From Neonectria sp. B-13 (lineage: Eukaryota; Ascomycota; Sordariomycetes; Hypocreales; Nectriaceae), in NCBI GenBank assembly GCA_002682825.1, contig NOKP01000007.1, positions 1,488,001 to 1,552,000 on the forward strand: DNA of 64,000 nt, read 5' to 3'. Below the pieces are notes generated by a model, which saw only the letters and a program-made list of their open reading frames with translations, did no database searches and had not been told where the DNA came from. Positions 42,079-53,385 of this stretch are shown in pieces. The translations under genes and the position numbers were made by a program. Position 1 is the first letter of the stretch. Each line of letters opens with the position of its first letter.

Positions 42079-44949
42079 TCACCAAGTCCCCTTGACCTTC
42101 AAGTCTCTCGAGCTCGCTCCAACCGCAAACCGATACTCTCCCTCCACCAGCATCACCCAGTTCTGCACCCCCACGTCCCAGTAGCTCAGGTCCCTCCTCG
42201 TCAGGTTGAACTCGACAGTCTTGCTCTCGCCCTTCTTCAGCAACGGCTTCTCGAAGCCCCGGAGGACGCGCACCGGGAACTCGATCTCTCCCGAAGCCTC
42301 CGGGTACGACAGGTACAGCTGTGGCACTGCCTTGCCATCCACCGCCCCGGTGTTGGAGACGATGACCGAGACGGTCACGTACGTCTCCCATAGATCCGGG
42401 TTCCCGCCTTCGTCGCCTCCAGCCCCAGAGAGGGGCTGCTCGACGTCGTATCCGTCTGGGTAGGGATAGTCTCCGTGCTTGATGTCTTTGGTCGAATCGA
42501 TGTAGGGATACACAAACTTCTTGAGTTTGCGAATGTTCTCCGGGAAAAGGGCCTCCTTCGCATCGGGAATGGTGTCATCGAACTGTGGTGGCGTCGCGCC
42601 TGGGCTCGGTCGCTTGGCTGGGAGCGCCGTCTTCTTCTTCCTCTCGGTGACCTTGAGATCCTTGTACTCAAACGAAGTGTAGGAAAGTCCAAAGCCAAAC
42701 TCGAACCGGGGCTCGATTTCGTACTTGTCAAAGTGCCTGTAGTCGATGAACAGTCCCTCGTCAAAGTCCTGCTGGGGCACGACACCATTCGGCAAGTACA
42801 TGATCTGCCCTCCCTCGCCGTACGCCTCGAGGGACTTTCCGATCGTGTAGGGCAGCTTGCCGCTGGGGCTTTCGTCGCCGAAGATGATGCTCGCGATGGC
42901 GTTGCCGCTCTCTTGGCCTGGGAGGTTGGCGGCGAGCACGGCCTTGATCCCGGGATGCTCAATCCATTTGTCCATGACGACTGGTCCGACAGCATGAACC
43001 ACCACCACGGTTGAGCCGGATCCGTCTCCGCAGTGGTTGGCGACCTCGAGAACCAGGTCATTGCCGCCCTTCTGCAAGAAGAGGTCGTTGCGATCACCAC
43101 CGACGCTGCCCCATGCGAGAAAACCTTCGCCCGCGTCCGAGTTCGCAAAGACCAGGCACACGTCTTGGTCGTGAAACGCCTTTGGGTCTTTGCCATGGCG
43201 CACACTGTTGGTCAGGAACTCTGTAACCTTGACATTGTCGTCGTTGAAGCCCTCACGCAACGCCTCCGCCGGAGGAATCAGATACGGGAAGTCGACTGCG
43301 CCGCTGCCCCATCCGGACCCCAGTGTACCTTGATTGCACCCTCGATCCTGGCAGTAATTGGCACCTTGGCCGGGGCCAGCGTCTTCGCCGAAGATGCCAA
43401 CCCGGAGCTTGTCAGCCCGCTTTGCCACCTTGGAGGAACCTGTGATTCCGTCGCGGCTCAGAGGCAGGAATCCGTCGTCGTTCTTGAGGAGGACGGTGCC
43501 TTCGATGGCAACCTGGCGAGCAACGAGCGAGTGGTTGCTCTGGACGTTGACGTACTTGTTGACCTCGACTTTTTCTTGCGGCGACGGGCTCCCCGGGGCA
43601 ATGACGTCGATTCTCTTGCCAGTCCATGACGAGAAGTTTGGTCCCTTGTTGTCGAACATGTTCTTGTCGTCCTGGCCAAGTTGATACCATGAGGCAACAA
43701 TCCTAACCACCATGTCGTTCAGCCGATCCAGGGGCAAAGATCCGTTGAGGACAGCCGTGGTCAGCCGAGGGCCCCAGAGTGAGTTGCCGTCTTGCCAGCC
43801 CAGCCCGTCTCCGGGCATCGTCATGTCCAAGCCAGAGAGGGCGCTCGCCACGCCAGACTTCTGGGCCAGCCAATCCGACATGACGAAACCCTGGAAACCC
43901 ATCTCGTCCTTGAGTATGCCGTTGAGCAGCTTGGAGTTTCCGCAAGCATACGAGTTGTTGACCATGTTGTAGGAACACATGACGCTGGCCACGCCGGCTT
44001 TCACGGCATCGCCAAACGGCCAGGCATACAGTTCATGCAGGGTGCGGTCGTCGATGTTGGACGACAAGGCGTTGGGAAGGCCCCATTCCCAGGGCTGGCG
44101 GAAATGCTCCTGCTCGTTACCCACAAAGTGCTTGATGGTGGCCATGACGCCCTGGTCTTGAATCCCCTTGACGGTTTGAGAACCACCAATGCCCTGCAGG
44201 TACGGATCAGGTCCAAAGCCCTCCCAGTTGCGACCACCCGCAGGCATCCTCCCGAGAGCTCCGACGCAAGGGCCGAGGAGGACGTTGATGCCCTTTCCGC
44301 GGGCCTCGAGGGCATGGGCTTTGCCTCGCTCGTACATGAGCTCCTTGTTCCAGGTAGCTCCGACGGTGATTCCAGCGGGGAAGGCAGTGGCATTGTCAGC
44401 CCAACGGATTCCCAAGGGCCCGTCCTGTAGAGCCAGTCCGGGGAAGCCGACGTTGAGGGCCGGGCCCGTGTTTCCCACGGCCAAACCCATGCTCCATCCC
44501 GTGCCGGTGGTGATGTTGACCTTCTCGGGCAGGGTCATCTGGGACACAAGGTCGGCAGCCTTCTTGTAGCTCTCGGCCCAATGCTTGGCGGTGCCACCCT
44601 TGGGACTCGGATACCACGGGGGAGACAGGGCGTCAGCTGGCGGGTAACTGATCTTCTTCCAGGCCGCAGCAATCAATATCGTGATGATGGCCCAGACGAT
44701 GACAATGGCGGCGGCAATGGTGAAGCAGCATCGCTTCCTGGTGCTACAACATGGCTGGCAAGCAGCTGCCCACCGGCGTTGGCGCTCCGTGACCTTGGGT
44801 GGGAATGGCGATGGCTTCGTTGCGGGCGACTGAAGAGGGACCTCGTCGAGGTATGCCGTGGCGTCGAGGTCGGATAAGTCATCAGAGTCGTAGCCATCGT
44901 GAGAAGTCCTCGCGAATGGCCTGAGCAGGCCTTCTCTGCTGGGATCCAT
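42079..44949 (-). CDS. GH3 beta-glucosidase with N-terminal membrane anchor
   Basis: Single exon, 956 residues. A cytosolic N-tail of about 70 residues rich in acidic residues is followed by a Cys-rich stretch and one hydrophobic helix (about 76-97). This makes it a type II membrane protein, as in the BglE-like fungal group, rather than a secreted enzyme. The GH3 N-domain begins near 120. The nucleophile Asp is in GFVMSDW (Asp359). KHFVGNEQE (substrate-binding KH motif) lies near 273. The C-domain and a fibronectin-III-like end (YWDVGVQNWVMLVEGEYRFAVGASSRDL) complete the family architecture. It hydrolyses beta-linked glucosides such as cellobiose at the cell periphery. No defects seen. Confidence 0.93.
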   Translation of the reverse strand: MDPSREGLLRPFARTSHDGYDSDDLSDLDATAYLDEVPLQSPATKPSPFPPKVTERQRRWAAACQPCCSTRKRCCFTIAAAIVIVWAIITILIAAAWKKISYPPADALSPPWYPSPKGGTAKHWAESYKKAADLVSQMTLPEKVNITTGTGWSMGLAVGNTGPALNVGFPGLALQDGPLGIRWADNATAFPAGITVGATWNKELMYERGKAHALEARGKGINVLLGPCVGALGRMPAGGRNWEGFGPDPYLQGIGGSQTVKGIQDQGVMATIKHFVGNEQEHFRQPWEWGLPNALSSNIDDRTLHELYAWPFGDAVKAGVASVMCSYNMVNNSYACGNSKLLNGILKDEMGFQGFVMSDWLAQKSGVASALSGLDMTMPGDGLGWQDGNSLWGPRLTTAVLNGSLPLDRLNDMVVRIVASWYQLGQDDKNMFDNKGPNFSSWTGKRIDVIAPGSPSPQEKVEVNKYVNVQSNHSLVARQVAIEGTVLLKNDDGFLPLSRDGITGSSKVAKRADKLRVGIFGEDAGPGQGANYCQDRGCNQGTLGSGWGSGAVDFPYLIPPAEALREGFNDDNVKVTEFLTNSVRHGKDPKAFHDQDVCLVFANSDAGEGFLAWGSVGGDRNDLFLQKGGNDLVLEVANHCGDGSGSTVVVVHAVGPVVMDKWIEHPGIKAVLAANLPGQESGNAIASIIFGDESPSGKLPYTIGKSLEAYGEGGQIMYLPNGVVPQQDFDEGLFIDYRHFDKYEIEPRFEFGFGLSYTSFEYKDLKVTERKKKTALPAKRPSPGATPPQFDDTIPDAKEALFPENIRKLKKFVYPYIDSTKDIKHGDYPYPDGYDVEQPLSGAGGDEGGNPDLWETYVTVSVIVSNTGAVDGKAVPQLYLSYPEASGEIEFPVRVLRGFEKPLLKKGESKTVEFNLTRRDLSYWDVGVQNWVMLVEGEYRFAVGASSRDLKVKGTW

Positions 44950-45561
44950 GGCTCCTAGTTATCACATGTATGACGAACACAAGGTAGGGCGCGGAGAAGC
45001 AGGGGTGCTAGGTTATGATGACGAGAGTCGAGAGTTATCCTGGCTGGACCAGTCTAAGAAGAAGAAGAAGAAGAAGAAGAATGGACGGAATGAAGAGTGA
45101 CGGATGGGATCTAATCCAACCTGTACTTCGTCACTCCCCAAAACATTCCCCTAAGTTAAGTAGTTAATCCCCTGGACGGTATCGACGGATACGGGCTGGT
45201 GGCGCTATCTCGTCCCGCAATCCCGGCAGCTCCACAGATTCGAGGCTAGCGATAGGCGTCATGTAGATGGATGCAGCAACAAACAAAGGGTAAACACGAT
45301 TTGCCAATAAGCTGTGTTGCATTGGATTGTAGTTTAGCCAATCCTCCAATTATCGAGTAGATCCCTTGCGATGTCGGACAGTAGGCTAGGTACGTCATTG
45401 GAAGGGCCCTTGGTCCCTCCCGTCATCATCTTTGGTGGGCTGTCTGTAACGGCGTTTCTTCGGCTAAACCTGTCCGCGCATTTCCAGCTTCAACTTTCCC
45501 TGAGCGACATCAGATCCGCCAGCATCATCGTCATCGCCAATCCCACTCCATATTGCCCGCC
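44950..45561. other. Bidirectional upstream region (GH3 / uS14m)
   Basis: Divergent promoters of the GH3 and mitochondrial ribosomal protein genes. Contains an AAG/GAA microsatellite at 45057-45081. Confidence 0.5.
45057..45081. repeat. (AAG)n microsatellite
   Basis: About eight uninterrupted AAG triplets, about 110 bp upstream of the GH3 start codon. Confidence 0.85.
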
Positions 45562-46112
45562 ATGTCGATGTTCCGCGCGAAGAAGCTCGATCTGGGCTGC
45601 TTCGTTAACGTCCGCACCCTGCGTGACCACACGAAGCGCAAGGTCTTTGAGCAGAACGAGACCGAGAGGTGCGCAAACTCTTCCTCCCCAGACAGACAAT
45701 TGACCACGCCCCTCGCGACGACGACGATGGCCTCATTACTGCCCAGTCTCGATTCTCCCTCTTCATACCGCGGAGTCTGTGCTTCCAGAATTGACCGCAC
45801 ATGCTAACACACCCACTTCCAGGCAAGCCCTCCGCTACATCATCCGCAACACCACCCTCCCTCCTCGAGTCCGCGCCGAAGCCCAGCTCCAGCTGACCCA
45901 GATGCACTGCTACACCCGCCCGACCCAGATCCGAAACCGATGCATCATGGGTGGCCAAGGCCGCGGTGTGCTGAGCGACTTCAAGTTGACGAGAGTAAGC
46001 CCGCCCAGTCAGGCCCCAAGACGACCAATCCCAGTCCTAACACCTGCAGTTTAACTTTCGAATGGAGGCCATTGCCGGAAACTTGCCCGGCGTGAAGAGA
46101 GCCAGTTGGTAA
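45562..46112 (+). CDS. MRP2: Mitochondrial small-subunit ribosomal protein uS14m
   Basis: Three exons (45562-45668, 45823-45994, 46050-46112) join to 113 residues, the usual size. The start is MSMFRAKKLD; TTG codons upstream were ignored. Family motifs are RDHTKRKVF, the central basic ALRYIIRNTTLPPRVRAEAQL, and RCIMGGQGRGV..DFKLTRFNFR. It ends with the nearly invariant GNLPGVKRASW. The protein binds 16S-like rRNA in the mitoribosome head. Intron 1 has a GCTAAC branch site. Housekeeping gene, marking the start of a core-genome stretch. Confidence 0.96.
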
Positions 46113-46770
46113 ACGCATCAAATTTGCTGATGCCAGATACGACTGAGGAAGCGGGCGATGTATGAGTACATTTTGAACACGATGTGGTAGTCTAGGATGG
46201 GAGAAGGGTGGCCCACGACACGACCCAAGATGTGGCAAATAGACAATCAGACACGACTGTACAATACAATGTGAATACCAAGCCAACTCTTGCAAACAAT
46301 ATTGCCAGGAGATCATGCGATTGGGTCAGAGGTCTTGTTTAGGGCCTAGCGAATTTAGCAACAGTCGCAATAGACGTACGCCTCAGCAAGATGCCCCAAA
46401 GTCCCCAAGCTCATGGGATCAGTGCTACATGTCCCAATTGTTCATTTGATTATAGATGTGAAGAGATGCGCCTCACCAAATAAAGAATTCAGCTATCGTC
46501 TGTTCGTACAACTCGCAACAATTCAGTTCCATCACTCGGTTCTGGTCATGGTCCAAGCGCTGGGTGCTGGCTGATAACATGCGATAAGAGATGCGCCCCG
46601 ATAAGCCCCGATAAGCATGTTTTTGCCTGGAGGCTGGGACCCGTTGGACTCGACTTCCAAACGTTCGTCACTCGCCACCCCACCAGCAACAACCCATCCT
46701 CACTCTTTCAACCTCACATCAAAATCAGTTTCCACGTCAACCAGTCTCCGCGAAGCGCATATTGCCCAAC
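46113..46770. other. Intergenic upstream of cwc25
   Basis: 3' flank of uS14m and promoter of the splicing factor gene. Nothing else recognised. Confidence 0.5.
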
Positions 46771-48072
46771 ATGGGAGGCGGCGATCTCAACCTGAAAAAG
46801 TCCTTCCACCCTGGGCTGCGACGCAACCAGGCAGCCGTCTACGATGAGGAACAGAAGGCCCTCGCCGAACGCAAGCGGACGCAACAGCGCATCAATGAGA
46901 TCAAGGAGGAGCGGGCCAAGGAGGAGCTGCAGCAGCAGCTAGAGGCCGCCGGCGGGAAGAAGCGCGTCGATCGCGTCGACTGGATGTACCAGGGCCCTAC
47001 CGACGGCCAGACCGGCACCACCGAAGAGACCGAGGCGTACTTGCTGGGCAAGCGACGAATCGACAACCTCATCAAGGGGACGGAACACAAGAAGCTGGAG
47101 AAGCAGGCCGGGGAGGAGAGTTTCATGGCCTTGCAGAATGCCAACAGCGCCCGCGACACGGCAGCCAAGGTCCGAGACGATCCGTTACTGGCCATTAAGC
47201 GACAAGAGCAGGCGACATACGAGGCCATGATGAACGATCCCATCAGGCGCCGGCAACTCCTTGCGTCCATGGGTGTCGACGATGACAAGAAGAAGGACAA
47301 GTCGAAGCGGAGGGAGGAAAGACACCGACGAAGACACCACCGCCATCGCAGTCCGGATTCCGACGAGAGACGACACAAGCGAAGGCGGTCACATTCACGA
47401 TCGCGAAGCCCCAGAAGACGCGATGGATCACAAGGCGAGGACCGCTACAGGCGACGAGACGAATCTTCCGACCGCCGTTCTCGACGAAGACGGGGCGGTT
47501 CGGATGACGAGGAAGAGCGACGGCACAGTCAACGGCGCGGTGATGAGAGAGACCATTCCGAACGGCAGGACTCGCACCGACGCCGAGATGACGACCGACG
47601 ACAACAGGACTCAGAATCCGGGGACGAGCGGTCTCGACGGAGGCGCTCTGAACCCTCCAATCGGTCTGAACCGCCACGCAACGGTAATGGCAACAACCAA
47701 AACGGAGATTTCAGGCGAGATTCGCGGAAGAGCTACGGCGGCGACGCCCGGGACCGGGGTCAGAGGTCCAATGGCGGAGGTGGAGGTGGGGGCCAGCGCT
47801 CGGAGGAAGACGACAAGGCCAAGGAGGAAGAGCGGCAGCGCAAGCTGGCGGCGATGCAGTCGGCGGCGTCGGAGCTGGACGGCGACCGGGAGAAGCGGCT
47901 AGCGGCGCTGGAAGTGCGGGAACGGGCGCTGCGGGAGGCGGACGACAAGGCGCGGGAGCGTGGGGGAGACCGGGGCTTCGTGAACGGACTGCATCGCCAG
48001 GCGGTGGGCAAGATGGACCTGGCGGGGCGGATGGGCGGGGGGCGACGGGGCTTTCAGAAGGATGAGAGCTGA
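46771..48072 (+). CDS. cwc25: Pre-mRNA-splicing factor Cwc25
   Basis: Single exon, 433 residues, start ATG at 46771 ([20 protein letters not shown], the diagnostic N-terminus). A coiled Cir_N-type segment (about 20-60; [22 protein letters not shown]) is followed by VDWMYQGP, another hallmark. The middle and C-terminus are an Arg/Ser/Asp-rich tail with many SRSR and RRRD stretches, ending in a Gly-rich and basic tail. Cwc25 joins the activated spliceosome for the first transesterification step. Length is typical for filamentous fungi. Nuclear. Confidence 0.95.
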   Translation: MGGGDLNLKKSFHPGLRRNQAAVYDEEQKALAERKRTQQRINEIKEERAKEELQQQLEAAGGKKRVDRVDWMYQGPTDGQTGTTEETEAYLLGKRRIDNLIKGTEHKKLEKQAGEESFMALQNANSARDTAAKVRDDPLLAIKRQEQATYEAMMNDPIRRRQLLASMGVDDDKKKDKSKRREERHRRRHHRHRSPDSDERRHKRRRSHSRSRSPRRRDGSQGEDRYRRRDESSDRRSRRRRGGSDDEEERRHSQRRGDERDHSERQDSHRRRDDDRRQQDSESGDERSRRRRSEPSNRSEPPRNGNGNNQNGDFRRDSRKSYGGDARDRGQRSNGGGGGGGQRSEEDDKAKEEERQRKLAAMQSAASELDGDREKRLAALEVRERALREADDKARERGGDRGFVNGLHRQAVGKMDLAGRMGGGRRGFQKDES

Positions 48073-50011
48073 TTAGTACGAGGTACAGTGCTTGGATGTG
48101 GTTATTGCATTTCACAATTGTATGGGTAGGGTAGTATGGATAGAATGGATATGGGCTGGAAATGGTATGGTCCAGGGGTTGGATCAGCCATGTAATATTA
48201 ACATGAATGGACTCCAGCAGTATGCTTGTTTCTATGAAGAAAAAACATGAACAGTCTGTTTGTTCCTGATATCTAGTTACCGCTAGTAGGTGAGGGCAAC
48301 GTAAAGTTGGTTGGTGATATCTTCCTCGCACTTGCATGACAAAGTCCTCAGAGGCTGATGAAGGCCGACTGAATCATGATGAACCTGTATCTTGACTCGA
48401 GTTCTTCTCAAGTCGAAACTTAATGGAAGCCACCCGGGTCCCTACGGTCAGATTCTCCCTACGTGTACGAATATTGTCCAATACTGCCGCGTACCAGCAG
48501 ATGCAAGGTTCAGAGAGGAGGAGGCCAGGCCCGGCTAGCTTTGAGCAGAGGTGGGCCACGATCCTAGCGGGCTTTTATGTACAGTAGTAGCCTCCTGGTG
48601 GAGCCGTAGCTTTGGTTGTTCTCCTCTCGGTTTGCATCTTGAGACTAGTTGAGTGGTTGATCGGGATGGATTGGATGCAACCTCTTGATGCAGGTCTGTC
48701 GCACATCTGCAGCGGGTGCCCTGACAGGAACTCACTCTGGGCACCACTGCATCGTTCGTAACTGCAGAGTATAGAGATCATGTGTAGTCGAGATGACAAC
48801 CTCGGACGGGTCGAGGGGCATCCACCGTCATTTGACGGAGACGGACGCTCGCCTCCCTGACGCTGTAGATGAACGTTGAAGACGGCGCGCCAAGACCCAA
48901 GGTCATTAGTGGGTGGACTGAGCCCGTGAATGCAACTTTGTCTGGAGGGGCTGTGAGTGGAGGGTTTCTCGGTAGATGCCCATCCGCTCCAGAAACTCCA
49001 CTGCTCGCCGCCCACTAATGCTGCTCCCGGCTTAGGCACGAGGGCGCCATGGTCCAATCAATGGCTCCATCCGTCATTCCTCTGTTCGGGTTCACCACTT
49101 TCACCACTGCAGTGGCCACTGATGGACCTCTGTGCCCGGCGTCATTACAGCGCGCAGGGCACTGACAGTGACAGATGCAGGTGGCTCCGGTTTGTTCCAT
49201 GCAAAGACATCGACAGCACCTGCGGCACCTCCGCCACAGCACCTACGGCACCTACACACACCACTGAACAGCTTGACGGCCTGCCCTGAAGCAATCGACC
49301 ATTCATCCCTGCCTCAAGGTTCTCTCGCCTCTCGCCCTCCCTCTCCGACTTCATTCATCTCGTTCCCCCCTGCACCCCAACGGCTCATTTCCCCCTACAA
49401 AACTACAGTAAAGTTGCATACCTTAACTCTTTGTTTGCCTCTCGCCCTTGCCCGTGACCTGTTGCAATCGACGCTTATCAGTTTGACACTTCGCTGGGGC
49501 CCCGTTTGCGACGTCGTGAATCCCTTCTCTTCCCCTTCCACCACGCATCATTCCGCCCAGTTTCCACGTCCACCACGTCCACCACGTCCACGTTCCACAT
49601 CGAGCTTCCACGTCGAGCATCCACTCTACGCCTCTTTCGCTCCTCCGCGCGCCTGCACCGCGCCTCACGCCCACGTCCCGACTCCCACTCTCACACACTC
49701 ACCACCTACCTACCTACAACTCGCGCCTCTTTTCTTCCGCCCGTTCCAACAAGAGTCGCATGCGGTTGCGATTGCGTCTCTTCCTTTCCTGAGCCTCCTC
49801 CAAACTCGAGTCTCCAAGTCCCCCGGTCCGCATCCGCATCCGTATCCGAATCCGTCCACCAGCCCACGCGCCGCCACCGCCGCCAACAGGGTTTCACGGT
49901 TCCCAATAACCACGGCCGAAATCCCACCCGCGATCCATTCTTCATCTTGTTCCATCTCCTCGCTCTCAACCTCGACCTCGACGACATCCCTCACACATAT
50001 CCCGAGTCACG
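48073..50011. other. Intergenic and long 5' leader of rho3
   Basis: No gene supported. The last ~700 bases are strikingly C/T-rich (CCACGTC repeats at 49560-49600) and probably form the promoter and 5' UTR of rho3. Open frames there are low-complexity. Confidence 0.5.
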
Positions 50012-50950
50012 ATGCCTGCTCTCTGTGGAGGTTCCAAGACCGTTCAGCGCAAGCTGGTCCTGCTGTGCGTTCCCTTGCGCCTTTTCGCCTTTTCGCCTCT
50101 CCACCCGCGATCCCATCCCGAATCGAGACCGAGCGCTGACCTGAGTGTGCTTTAATCCAGGGGTGATGGTGCTTGTGGAAAGACCTCGTTGCTGAATGTC
50201 TTTACGAGAGGGTATGTCCCGTCCGCGTCTCCTCACCGAGAATCCCGACTGATCCATTGCGCCAGCTACTTCCCGACCGTCTACGAACCCACCGTCTTTG
50301 AGAACTATGTCCACGGTACTGCTCCCTCAAACGCTCATCCGCTCCCTGCAGCAACCCCAAAATACTAACTGCTTCGCCCGCAGACATCTTCGTCGACAGT
50401 GTCCACATCGAGCTGTCTCTCTGGGACACGGCCGGCCAGGAAGAGTTCGACCGGTTAAGATCCCTCTCATACGGTAAATACACCCCTGTTCCCATTTGCC
50501 CCCTCACCGTCACCGTCACGAAACCCCCGCGCGAGAGTCCCACATGCTAACCAGGGCCCTCGTATTATCTCCGCAGACGACACCGACCTCATCATGCTCT
50601 GCTACTCGGTCGACAGCAAAGACTCGCTCGAAAACGTCGAGTCCAAGTGGGTGGGCGAAATCACCGACAACTGCCCCGGCGTCAAGCTGGTCCTCGTCGC
50701 CCTGAAGTGCGATCTCCGCGAACAGGGTGAGGGCGACGAAGACGATGCCGACGCCGGCGAGCAGCGCGAGAAGCGGCCCACCATCACCTACGACCAAGGC
50801 CTCGAGGTCGCCCGGCGCATAGGCGCGCTGCGGTACCTCGAGTGCTCCGCCATGAAGAACCGCGGCGTCAACGAGGCCTTCACCGAGGCCGCGCGAGTCG
50901 CCTTGAGCGTCAGGAAGGACCGCGAGGACAGCAAGTGCACCGTCATGTGA
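50012..50950 (+). CDS. rho3: Rho3 small GTPase
   Basis: Five exons (50012-50064, 50161-50211, 50266-50315, 50384-50473, 50577-50950) join to 205 residues. All GTPase boxes are present: GDGACGKTS P-loop (19-27), switch I YEPTVFENY, DTAGQEEFD, LKCDLR specificity loop, ECSA. The end is a CAAX box (CTVM) for prenylation. Fungal Rho3 proteins share the YFPTVYEPTVFENYVHDIFVD start and an acidic insert after LKCDLRE; here the insert is EQGEGDEDDADAGEQ, rather long. Rho3 drives polarised secretion and hyphal tip growth through exocyst and actin-cable control, at the plasma membrane. Confidence 0.95.
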
Positions 50951-51370
50951 AATTGCGATGGCTGCATTACTGTCTCCGCTCAGCCACCATCGTCACCAGT
51001 CACCTCACGAAACCAGGACATCAGCCACCACGCGTCGAGTCCGTCCATCCCCCTCCCCCTTCTTGAAAGCGAGCCACGACCAATCCATCTACGAAGTGTC
51101 CATTTCTCGGCCACCTATTCTACCACCTACCTCTACGCAGGTCTATTGGCCGAATTGTTTTCCAAACCTCAACCCTCCCGAATCCCCTCGGGCTTCAATT
51201 GTACATAACGAAGTGCGGCATATATGCACATAGGGACACGGTGTTGCATGTGGGATTATTATTATTTTTGCTGTGTTTGCTATTATCGGCTCTTGGACGG
51301 CAATTGTCACGTCCCGGAGATACGTACTGGAGCTAGAGATGAAGGGCGACGGAGAAGCCTGTGAAGTACC

Positions 51371-51400
51371 CTCATCCTCATCCTCATCCTCATCCTCATC
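51371..51400. repeat. (CTCATC)5 microsatellite
   Basis: Five perfect hexamers. Confidence 0.85.
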
Positions 51401-51929
51401 TACCGCCCTCTGTCGTATCTTTTTCATGTCGTTTTTTGTCGTCCTTTTCTCATTCCCTCGGCATGTATCCTCCCCTAGTCAGCGAAGATCAATGCGAATT
51501 GGAATTATCCTCTCCACGGAGCGCGAGCATTAGTAGATGAAGGCGTAGGGTTCGGTGGGTGGTAAGCTAAGTGATGAGGTGGCCAACAGACACGCGTCCA
51601 GTTGCAAAGCAAAGGGGTCGCAGCCATTCCATTACTTGCACCGCCACCTTCGCCTTGAAATGCGGCTATGTTCATCCTGCGTCGCCCTCCATGCCCTTTT
51701 AGGTTGTCGCTACTCCTCCCTGCGGAAGGATTCCTATACTTAGTATTCGTCCCGTACTATACAGTAGTTATCTCGATCGATGCGCCCGGTTACGCGCCCT
51801 TCTCGTCCCCCCGAAGCACAACGTCACACTGTAGCTCTTTTTTGGGATGGCACAATTAGCGTACGACGCGGCTTCCAGAAAGATCATCGGAGGCTGTGAT
51901 GCTCTGAGGGATCTCCGAGCCGTCAGCAT

Positions 51930-52150
51930 TACTTCCTCGGCACGTCATCGCCATGCCGTGATTGATGTGTCCCCTGGTGACGCTTTTGGGAGGCCGCACC
52001 CTGGAAGACACCCTTGCGACTTAGCTTACCCTACACTTTCCAGCGGCGCGGCAGACATCCCGACGTCAGATGAAACGACATGTCGACCATTCAATCGAGG
52101 TTTGAAGAACCAGAAAGTGTGGTACATGAGTCATCCGCGATCGACTGTCC
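51930..52150. repeat. Diverged ~200-bp repeat, copy A
   Basis: Aligns over most of its length with 57350-57545. Shared words in order are TTCCTCGGCRCGTCATCGC, TGATTGRTGYGTCCCC, GGAGG, CCTGGAR, ACCCT/TCCCT, GGTTTGA, and GAAAGTGTG/GGAAGTGTG. Differences are largely C/T and G/A transitions, as expected after repeat-induced point mutation. Confidence 0.5.
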
Positions 52151-53324
52151 AAGCGATGATGATACGAATCTCTTGTTTGGAATTCAAAACAGGAGGTGCA
52201 GCGAGTAACAGGACTGCTTCACATCCAACGAGCTGGATATCTTCGGCGACAAGGATCTTCGCACCCATGCTCGAATATGCTTGAAATCCACAGCCTTATC
52301 CCACAAGTCCCGCTGCCTCAGAACGAAAATATGCCGAGTTGCCGAAAATCCGCAAACGGCATGTAGCGGTCTACGACATACAGAGCTGAGTACGTAGTTG
52401 AATCATCGCATTGCTGCCCTCGAAAGGCTTGCACCTCAGCATTGGAGGAGTGAGCTGCGCCAGAGGCCGCAGTTGACTCGGCTGGGGCTTGGAAGGTAAG
52501 AATGCCAGCCAGGGCATTGAGCGGGAAAATCGTGACTAGAAGAAGGAAAGGTTTAAGTAAGCATACAATAAAGGATTCGGCGTCGGTAAATTCGTGGTCG
52601 CTGAAGCCTCAGGTTCGGTATTCAGCCTCATCCTCCACGACGCCCTTGTCGCTTCTCTCAAGCCACTCCCCGCCGTACATCGATTTGCGACGTCTGGAAT
52701 GTTGCTTTGCTTTTCATGTAGGAAGAGCTGACATCTACCAGGTGGATAACCAACCACTCAACTACCCCGGACAGAAGAGCAATTCCTCAAAATTGGTGAT
52801 ACACAGACGCCGCGCGTCTACGTCTGATGGACCCTGGACCCTGGTTCGCGAGCAATGTCTGATATGTGAGCCTGGGCCGATCTACCAAGGCAACAAAGTT
52901 CATACAGTACCCGCGGGGTTTTCTGCTTTACTGAGTTGTCTTTGCAGTGGCTCTTCAATCTGCAGCGGGCAGTTGGACCGGGTAGCTATGACCAAGCGCC
53001 GTGCTCGCTGTGATCAGGCTAGCTTTCAAACGGTGTCTCAAAAACCCTTCCAGAAGAAGCGACATGAACACTCGACTGCTCACTGCTCTCCCTACGGGAA
53101 TGACGAGTACCGGGCTTTGGCCATGGGACGGGTACAATGCACTCGGAAGAACGGCGCGGATATCGTGCCGTATCTCACCCGGTGCTGGCTGCCGAGACCT
53201 TGTTTCTGCTCGGAAGCGGGTCGGGCTCTCTTCCGTCCCAGCGGTTTGGTTCAGCGACAGTTGCGCGAAATTTTGTAGGCACAGTACCAACAAGAAGGAT
53301 TTCCCCCTCTCTTGGAGGAGCAAA

Positions 53325-53385
53325 ACCGTGTCTCGATGTCTCGATGTCTCGATGCCTCGTGTCTCGTGTCTCGTATCTCGCATTT
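53325..53385. repeat. TCTCGATG / TCTCGTG imperfect tandem repeat
   Basis: About seven imperfect units of 7-8 bp. Confidence 0.7.

Noticed and set aside
49132..50139. Plus-strand open frame of 335 codons before rho3
   Set aside because: Ser/Pro/Thr-rich translation of a C/T-rich leader, overlapping the rho3 start in another frame.
52502..53278. 258-codon open frame in the 51-55 kb gap
   Set aside because: Has an ATG but no recognisable domain, irregular composition and no splice partners; likely chance. RNA-seq would settle it.
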